From Balneolia bacterium (GTDB taxonomy: Bacteria; Bacteroidota; Rhodothermia; Balneolales; Cyclonatronaceae), in assembly GCA_003566395.1 (NCBI GenBank), contig PXDL01000319.1, forward strand, positions 1 through 12,095: a stretch of 12,095 nt of DNA. Direction: 5' to 3'. The position numbers and the translations under genes are program-made. Of this stretch, positions 7,681 through 12,095 are shown in pieces. The notes beneath the pieces were generated by a model that was given only the letters and a program-made list of their open reading frames with translations, did not search any database and was not told where the DNA came from. The first letter of the stretch is position 1; the number at the start of each line of letters is the position of its first letter.

Positions 7681-7991
7681 TTTTATTCCCGAAAGCACCC
7701 AACGCTGTAATTCGGTGCAGATTGCGCTTCAGGGGGAGTTTTTGAAGAGTATAACCTGTACGTGAAATTCCCGCATTCAGGCACCGTTCCCCAAAGAGGC
7801 ATTTTTTCACGATAGCTGTTTCAGTTTCTGGATAAATAATCTTATTTTAGGGGTCTTTTGAATTTACGGGGAACAGGGCCGTTAAACCGCCTCGTCAAAA
7901 AGACTGTATGCATGAATATTTCTCGCAACAGTTTGTCCCCTTGATGAAATTTCGCCATCATTTTTAATCAGTAAGTCAGGATTACACAACC
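7681..7991. other. Upstream region of the rpmH operon
   Basis: There is no credible gene. The region should hold the rpmH promoter, but no single pair of boxes stands out: TTGAAT followed 17 bp later by GTTAAA (around 7858-7886) is only a weak match. A small hairpin TGATG (7942-7946) with CATCA (7956-7960) is followed by five Ts (7961-7965), 27 nt before the rpmH ATG; it could act as a weak attenuator. No DnaA-box cluster is visible, although this gene block is often near the replication origin. Confidence 0.4.
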
Positions 7992-8147
7992 ATGAAACGT
8001 ACATACCAGCCAAGTCGTCGCAAGCGTGCCAACAAGCATGGTTTCCGTTCCAGAATGGAAAGCGCCAATGGCCGTAAAGTGCTTAAGCGCCGCCGTGCAA
8101 AAGGGCGTCATCGCCTTACCACAAGTGATGCACGGCCATCCAAGTAA
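7992..8147 (+). CDS. rpmH: 50S ribosomal protein L34
   Basis: L34 is a small basic protein of the large ribosomal subunit that binds 23S rRNA. The 51-residue product begins MKRTYQPSRRKRANKHGF and continues with FRSRM and GRKVLKRRRAKGRHRLT, the complete family signature, slightly extended at the C-terminus (TTSDARPSK). A weak AGGAT sits about 10 nt before the ATG. It is the first gene of the block rpmH-rnpA-yidD-yidC. Its last 20 nt overlap the likely rnpA start, and the rnpA frame is open through nearly the whole gene. Confidence 0.97.
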   Translation: MKRTYQPSRRKRANKHGFRSRMESANGRKVLKRRRAKGRHRLTTSDARPSK

Positions 8148-8568
8148 TAGAAATTCAACCTCGCGTAACACGCTCCCAAAGAGCAGCATTCTGCGTGGCA
8201 GAGGAGCATTTAACCGGGTATTCAAACATGGAAATCGCCTTTCCGGCTCCATTGTGGATACCCGTTTTCTCATTTCAGAGGGGGCCGAATCACACCTTCT
8301 GGCAGGCTTTGCCGCCGGAAGACGCAGTGGAAACGCACCGTCCAGAAACCGTGCCAAACGCCTGATGCGCGAAGCCTACCGGATGCAGCGTCATGAACTC
8401 ACATCCTGCATCATATCCGGTTCCCGTTCTCTCCATCTTGTTTTTATGATGAAGAGCTCAGATGCCGACTTCAGGCCCGTTTATGCTGAAATCGGAAATC
8501 ATCTGGCCCGCATCACCACGCTTATGTGCCCGTCAGGGGATGCTTCCGAAACAGGCTCCGCCCTATGA
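8128..8568 (+). CDS. rnpA: Ribonuclease P protein component
   Basis: RnpA is the protein partner of the RNase P ribozyme, which removes 5' leaders from tRNA precursors. From the ATG at 8128 the product is 146 residues. It contains RNTLPKSSILRGRGAFNRVF (13-32), a typical N-terminal region, and the RNA-binding signature RNRAKRLMREAYR (73-85). The chosen start overlaps rpmH by 20 nt and lacks a clear Shine-Dalgarno; translation is probably coupled to rpmH. A GTG at 8125 is equally possible, and the frame is open back to 7996 with ATGs at 8026 and 8038, so a longer N-terminus cannot be excluded. The stop overlaps the yidD start as ATGA. Confidence 0.93.
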   Translation: MHGHPSNRNSTSRNTLPKSSILRGRGAFNRVFKHGNRLSGSIVDTRFLISEGAESHLLAGFAAGRRSGNAPSRNRAKRLMREAYRMQRHELTSCIISGSRSLHLVFMMKSSDADFRPVYAEIGNHLARITTLMCPSGDASETGSAL

Positions 8569-8843
8569 AACGGATTCTCATTTTTCTCGTTGATTTCTAT
8601 CGTGTCGCCATTTCACCCTATTTCCCGCCGTCCTGCCGCTACCAGCCGACGTGCAGCATGTATGCGAAGCAGGCCATTCAGGAACACGGAGCGCTTAAGG
8701 GGACATGGCTGGCCGTGAAGCGAATCGGCCGTTGCCACCCCTGGAGCGAAGGGGGATTTGATCCGGTGCCGGGAACTAACAATCAGGAAAATGAGTCCGA
8801 TCAGGTCTGCAAGAACCATGAAACCGCCAACCGACATTCTTAA
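8565..8843 (+). CDS. yidD: Membrane protein insertion efficiency factor YidD
   Basis: YidD is a small inner-face membrane-associated protein that assists YidC-dependent insertion. The 92-residue product has the family core: FYRVAISPYFPPSCRYQPTC (11-30 region), YAKQAIQEHGALKG and the closing RCHPWSEGGFDPVP. The conserved cysteines in PSCRYQPTCS and RCHP are present. About 20 polar residues follow the core and are not part of the family. The start at 8565 was chosen because it gives MKRILIFLVDFYR, the usual N-terminus, and forms an ATGA overlap with the rnpA stop, indicating translational coupling. An in-frame ATG at 8526 would add 13 atypical residues. Confidence 0.95.
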   Translation: MKRILIFLVDFYRVAISPYFPPSCRYQPTCSMYAKQAIQEHGALKGTWLAVKRIGRCHPWSEGGFDPVPGTNNQENESDQVCKNHETANRHS

Positions 8844-8861
8844 TCGTAACGCCTTTACATT

Positions 8862-10688
8862 TTGGATCGTAATCAACTAATCGGGATCGTTCTGATTACA
8901 TTCGTGTTTATCGCATGGATGTACTTTACCGCTCCGAGTGCTGAAGAATTTGAACGCAGGCAGCATGAACGAGCCATCCAGGACAGCCTGGACGCCATTG
9001 CACAAGCAGAAGGTTTTGATGAGGAAGCCCGGGATCCGTCTCAGGTGATTCGTCCCGACAGACCCGAACCCTCCCGTGGTATTTTCGGCAGTACGGCAGC
9101 AACCGATACCCTTATTACCACCGTTGAGACGCCATTATTTCGAATCCTGTTTACAAATGTAGGGGGCGGGCCCGCGCAGTTCGAATTACTCAGGCACCGC
9201 AAATACGACGACAGCTTCGTAACGTTGATCGCAGATACCACACGATCTGCTTACAACATCGGGTTTCTTTCTACCGAGAATTACAATATTGATTCTCACG
9301 ATCTGCTTTTCACCCCGCGCACACCCGCTTCGCAGATAACGATTGGCGAAGGTGAGCAGCAACGTATTATTTATGATCTTCTGCTGGAAGACGACCGTAC
9401 GCTTACGCTCGAGTATATCATCAATGCCGACACTTACGAAATAGGCCTGAATGTCTATTTCGACGGCGTTCGGGAACTTGTAAGCGGCTCGTATTATGAA
9501 ATAGGCTGGCAGCCGAGGCTCCGTACCACCGAGCGCTCACGTTCTCAGGAATCCACCTATTCCGCGGCACATGTCTTTACCGGGGGCGTACTCGAACGGC
9601 TCCAACTGACTTCACCCGGTACCGACCGGGAGTCGATTTCCGGGAATATCGGCTGGGTGGCCACCAAGACGAAGTTTTTCACCCAGATTATAAAGCCTGA
9701 AGGTGAAACAGACGGAGCCATCCTCTTCGCCGATGTTACCGGTGAGAACGATGAGCAACGCACCCACTACCGCTCAATACTCCGTACCATGGTGCCGTCC
9801 GACGGACCCGATTCGTTCCGCCTCTATGTAGGTCCGCTGGATAATGCACACCTGAACAAGTTCGACGAACAGGCCTACAATATGGTCGATACCGGCTTCC
9901 GGTTTCTGCGCTGGTTTTCCGACCCTTTTGTGAAGTGGATTGTCCTGCCTTTCTTCACCTTCTTCGGCGGAATTCTACCGAATATGGGCCTTGTGATTAT
10001 CCTCTTTGCGCTCGTAGTAAAAATTGTGCTTTATCCGCTCACGAAGAAAAGTTTCGAGAGTATGGCTGCGATGCGGGAGCTACAGCCGGAAATGAAGGCC
10101 CTGCAGGAAAAATACAAAGACAACCCACAGCAGCAGCAGCAGGCTACCATGAAGCTGTTCAAAAAAGCCAAGGTTAATCCGCTCGGCGGCTGTCTTCCCA
10201 ACCTGCTTCAGGCGCCCGTATTGATTACCCTGTGGCGGTATTTCCAAAACTCGATTGAGATACGGCAGGAAGGATTTTTGTGGGCTTCAGACCTATCGGC
10301 CCCGGATGTGATCATACATCTGCCGTTTTCGCTTCCAATTCTGGGCGATTTCATTGCCGGGTTCGTACTGCTGATGTCCGCAAGTATGGTGCTGCAGATG
10401 AAACTCAGCGGTTCAGGTGCGGCATCCAACCCGCAGATGAAAATTTTCCAGTACGTGCTCCCTGTAGTACTCTTCCTGTTTTTCAATCAGTTTGCCTCGG
10501 GGCTCAGCCTCTACTATCTGATTTACAACGCCTTGTCCATTGGTCAGCAAATGCTTGTGAACAAGCAGATAGATCATGTTAAAATGATGGAGACTGTTGA
10601 CAAGAAAAAAGCGCGGCAGATGGCCAAAGAGAAAAAGATGGAAGAGCGAAAAAAAATTAAGGAAGCCCGCAATAAAAGCGAGAACTGA
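8862..10688 (+). CDS. yidC: Membrane protein insertase YidC
   Basis: YidC inserts and folds inner-membrane proteins, alone or with SecYEG. The 608-residue protein begins MDRNQLIGIVLITFVFIAWMYF, the family's first membrane segment (about 6-22). A low-complexity acidic linker (25-75) and a large periplasmic beta domain (about 85-325) follow. The five-helix insertase core starts near 355: GLVIILFALVVKIVLYPLTKK (376-396), with K387 at the place of the groove arginine of E. coli YidC, then VNPLGGCLPNLLQAPV (438-453) and FNQFASGLSLYYLIYN (541-556). The C-terminus is strongly basic (580-608), typical for ribosome contact. The start codon is TTG: an in-frame TAA at 8847-8849 excludes a longer ORF, and MDRN is the conserved N-terminus. 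It lies 18 bp after yidD, without a clear Shine-Dalgarno. Confidence 0.97.
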   Translation: MDRNQLIGIVLITFVFIAWMYFTAPSAEEFERRQHERAIQDSLDAIAQAEGFDEEARDPSQVIRPDRPEPSRGIFGSTAATDTLITTVETPLFRILFTNVGGGPAQFELLRHRKYDDSFVTLIADTTRSAYNIGFLSTENYNIDSHDLLFTPRTPASQITIGEGEQQRIIYDLLLEDDRTLTLEYIINADTYEIGLNVYFDGVRELVSGSYYEIGWQPRLRTTERSRSQESTYSAAHVFTGGVLERLQLTSPGTDRESISGNIGWVATKTKFFTQIIKPEGETDGAILFADVTGENDEQRTHYRSILRTMVPSDGPDSFRLYVGPLDNAHLNKFDEQAYNMVDTGFRFLRWFSDPFVKWIVLPFFTFFGGILPNMGLVIILFALVVKIVLYPLTKKSFESMAAMRELQPEMKALQEKYKDNPQQQQQATMKLFKKAKVNPLGGCLPNLLQAPVLITLWRYFQNSIEIRQEGFLWASDLSAPDVIIHLPFSLPILGDFIAGFVLLMSASMVLQMKLSGSGAASNPQMKIFQYVLPVVLFLFFNQFASGLSLYYLIYNALSIGQQMLVNKQIDHVKMMETVDKKKARQMAKEKKMEERKKIKEARNKSEN

Positions 10689-10728
10689 CGTTTTATAAGT
10701 ATCATACAACAAATACCCCCTCATTATT

Positions 10729-10768
10729 TAAAGGGGCTTTCCTGACAGAAAGCCCCTTTATTTTTTTG
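10729..10768 (+). terminator. Strong intrinsic terminator after yidC
   Basis: The left arm 10730-10741 (AAAGGGGCTTTC) pairs perfectly with 10748-10759 around a 6-nt loop, with one further T-A pair outside. An A then seven or more Ts follow. This is a textbook rho-independent terminator, 41 bp after the yidC stop, marking the end of the rpmH-yidC operon. Confidence 0.93.
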
Positions 10769-10834
10769 TGATATGATTGTTGCACCCACGCCTTTTCTTC
10801 CGCATCACCACGGTATATCCCTGTGGAATGATAA

Positions 10835-10847
10835 ACGGGAATCCCGT
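10835..10847. promoter_or_regulatory. 13-bp palindrome upstream of the carbonic anhydrase gene
   Basis: ACGGGA and TCCCGT form a perfect inverted repeat around one central A, 58 bp before the ATG at 10905. The position is compatible with an operator overlapping a promoter; no known consensus is recognised. Confidence 0.3.
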
Positions 10848-10904
10848 ATTCTTGGGGTTAATCCACGCCGGAACATATCACCCTAACCAAACCATTCCGA
10901 CCTC

Positions 10905-11453
10905 ATGATATATGAGTTTCTGGACAGCAGGCCACAATTCGACGACTCAAACTTTATCGCGCCCAGTGCGGATGTAATTGGTGATGTTAGCCTCGGAAAC
11001 GAAAGCAGCATCTGGTTTAACTGCACTGTGAGGGGTGATGTAAACTACATCAGAATTGGCGACCGGACCAACATACAGGACAACACCTGTATCCATGTGA
11101 TGAATCAAAACGGCCCTACCGAAATCGGAAATCAGGTAACGGTGGGCCATCATTGCATGATTCACGGCTGTACCATCCATAATCGCGTTCTGCTGGGCAT
11201 GAGCGCCACCGTGCTTGATAATGCCGTGATTGAACCGGACTGCATCATCGCGGCCGGAAGCCTTGTTGCACCCGGCAAAACGATGCCCTCCGGATGGCTC
11301 TGTATGGGAAGTCCGGCCAAACCGGTACGCAAACTCACGGACGAAGAAATCCGGTCAATCGTAAGCTATTCCGACAATTACGTGAAATACAGCCGGACTT
11401 ATCTGAGAAAAGATACCTACGAAACGAATCCGTTTTATTCTAAAAGTCCCTGA
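10905..11453 (+). CDS. Gamma-carbonic anhydrase family protein (left-handed beta-helix)
   Basis: Members of this family are trimeric hexapeptide-repeat proteins; some hydrate CO2 with a zinc or iron centre, while others (YrdA/PaaY-like) have other or unknown activity. The 182-residue product shows imperfect hexapeptide repeats from about 18 to 140 (IAPSADVIGDVSLGNESSIW, IRIGDRTNIQDN, TEIGNQVTVGHHCMIHGC, ATVLDNAVIEP, AAGSLVAPGKTMP). The three metal histidines of the family are present: H64 in CIHV, then H82 and H87 in GHHCMIHG. A short helical C-terminus follows (145-168). The protein is cytoplasmic, with no signal peptide. It stands alone after the yidC terminator, and its 3' end faces the DUF2200 gene 43 bp away. 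The ATG has no Shine-Dalgarno, like its neighbours. Catalytic activity cannot be confirmed from sequence alone. Confidence 0.9.
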   Translation: MIYEFLDSRPQFDDSNFIAPSADVIGDVSLGNESSIWFNCTVRGDVNYIRIGDRTNIQDNTCIHVMNQNGPTEIGNQVTVGHHCMIHGCTIHNRVLLGMSATVLDNAVIEPDCIIAAGSLVAPGKTMPSGWLCMGSPAKPVRKLTDEEIRSIVSYSDNYVKYSRTYLRKDTYETNPFYSKSP

Positions 11454-11496
11454 TTTCTGTGGAATTGCCGTAATACGGGGAACCAATCGGTTTGTG

Positions 11497-11856
11497 TCAG
11501 GACTCCTGCTTACGCAGAATTTTATCCATCTTTTTTCCCCGTGCAAGCTCATCTATCAATTTATCCAGATAGCGTATTTCGCGCATCATCGGCTCTTCGA
11601 CATTTTCTACCCTCACCCCGCATACTACACCTTTTATCAACTCCCGGGAGGGATTCAGCCGTGGAGCTTCGGCGAAAAAGGTTTCAAAGTCCGTTTCATT
11701 TTTCAGTTGTGCTTCAAAGGCTTCCCGGCTGTAGCCCGTCAGCCAGAGAATGATTTCATCTACTTCCGATTTTGTACGGCCTTTCTTCTCTGCCTTGGTC
11801 ACATAATGGGGATAAACGCTCGCAACGCTGGTTGTATAAATTCTGTGTTTAGCCAT
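11497..11856 (-). CDS. DUF2200 family protein, function unknown
   Basis: I recognise this as the small DUF2200 family. The 119-residue protein begins MAKHRIYTTSVASVYPHYVTK and contains the conserved blocks KAEKKGRTKSEVDEII (21-36), WLTGYS (38-43), DFETFFAEAPRLNPSR (56-71), GVVCGVRVE (76-84) and EIRYLDKLIDELARGK (93-108), so it is complete. It is predicted to be a soluble, mostly helical cytoplasmic protein with no signal peptide or membrane segment. The family has no established role that I know of. The gene is convergent with the carbonic anhydrase gene, and no convincing terminator is seen in the 43 bp between them, only 4-bp stems. It lies upstream of nothing else in the window, so context gives no clue to function. 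Confidence 0.88.
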   Translation of the reverse strand: MAKHRIYTTSVASVYPHYVTKAEKKGRTKSEVDEIILWLTGYSREAFEAQLKNETDFETFFAEAPRLNPSRELIKGVVCGVRVENVEEPMMREIRYLDKLIDELARGKKMDKILRKQES

Positions 11857-11918
11857 AATATCGGAATGATAACATATAAAGACTTCGCTGTCAACAGTTT
11901 ACGAGACGATCCTCCGTC

Positions 11919-12095
11919 TTAAAAAACCCTCGCAGCACTGATTCCCGCATAAAATCCGGGACGATCGAGACGCAGGGCCGTATCGAAGCGGAAAAGTCCG
12001 AAAATGCCGTTTACCGAAACCCCGGTTTCGTGGCGCAGGCGGTCTTCATAAAATGGGATAAAGCCCAGCTCCGGCAAACGGTTTTCATCAATCCA
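11919..12095 (-). CDS. C-terminal fragment of a probable outer-membrane beta-barrel protein (partial)
   Basis: The minus-strand frame is open from the window edge to a TAA at 11919-11921, giving the last 58 residues of a protein whose start lies beyond the right end. Alternating polar and aromatic residues (GLFRFDTALRLD then PGFYAGISAARVF) look like the last beta-strands of an outer-membrane barrel, and the final residue is phenylalanine, the usual terminal signal for barrel assembly. The base composition matches the neighbouring real genes. The specific family cannot be fixed from so short a piece; a surface-antigen or DUF5686-like barrel is only a guess. It is 62 bp upstream, on the same strand, of the DUF2200 start, so the two could be co-transcribed. 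Confidence 0.65.
   Translation of the reverse strand, partial: WIDENRLPELGFIPFYEDRLRHETGVSVNGIFGLFRFDTALRLDRPGFYAGISAARVF

Noticed and set aside
7842..7991. Replication origin or DnaA-box cluster upstream of rpmH
   Set aside because: The rpmH block is often near oriC, but no TTATCCACA-like boxes or AT-rich 13-mers are seen and no dnaA gene is present.
11454..11496. Terminator between the carbonic anhydrase-like gene and DUF2200
   Set aside because: Only two 4-bp stems (CCGT-AAT-ACGG and AACC-AATC-GGTT) are present, without a T-run on either strand.

Overview
This window looks like chromosomal DNA from the Bacteroidota/Rhodothermota/Balneolota part of the bacterial tree. Four things point there: a long SecA of 1130 residues with extra insertions, an Aquifex-type aconitase of about 650 residues, weak or absent Shine-Dalgarno sequences before most genes, and a probable outer-membrane beta-barrel C-terminus at the right edge. 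This assignment is an inference from protein character, not from a marker-gene search. Most of the window is conserved housekeeping DNA, and no prophage, CRISPR array or defence island is visible.

Layout. Positions 1-430 hold no convincing gene but are rich in inverted repeats. Positions 431-2389 (minus) encode aconitase. An AT-rich stretch with no credible gene (2390-2904) precedes a lone family-2 glycosyltransferase (2905-3873, plus), which is also AT-rich. A 12-bp perfect inverted repeat (4007-4043) lies between it and the convergent secA (4079-7471, minus). The 520 bp between divergent secA and rpmH contain a candidate structured RNA on the secA strand (about 7513-7645) with a plausible promoter directly upstream. 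The plus-strand block rpmH-rnpA-yidD-yidC (7992-10688) is the classic ribosomal L34 / RNase P protein / membrane-insertion cluster. It is tightly packed, with overlapping genes, and closed by a strong intrinsic terminator at 10729-10768. Then come a gamma-carbonic anhydrase-like protein (10905-11453, plus), a convergent DUF2200 protein (11497-11856, minus), and the last 58 codons of a minus-strand gene running off the right end (11919-12095).

How the genes relate. SecA (translocation motor), YidC (membrane insertase) and YidD (insertion helper) all serve protein export and membrane insertion. RnpA matures tRNAs and L34 is part of the large ribosomal subunit. Aconitase is a TCA-cycle enzyme. 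The glycosyltransferase, carbonic anhydrase-like protein and DUF2200 protein are separate single-gene units.

Main points for a second look: the possible leader or stand-alone RNA before secA; the loss of one zinc-ligand cysteine in the SecA tail; serine in place of a canonical Fe-S cysteine in aconitase; an 82-nt foldback in the left gene-free region; an rnpA reading frame that stays open through almost all of rpmH; and a TTG start for yidC.
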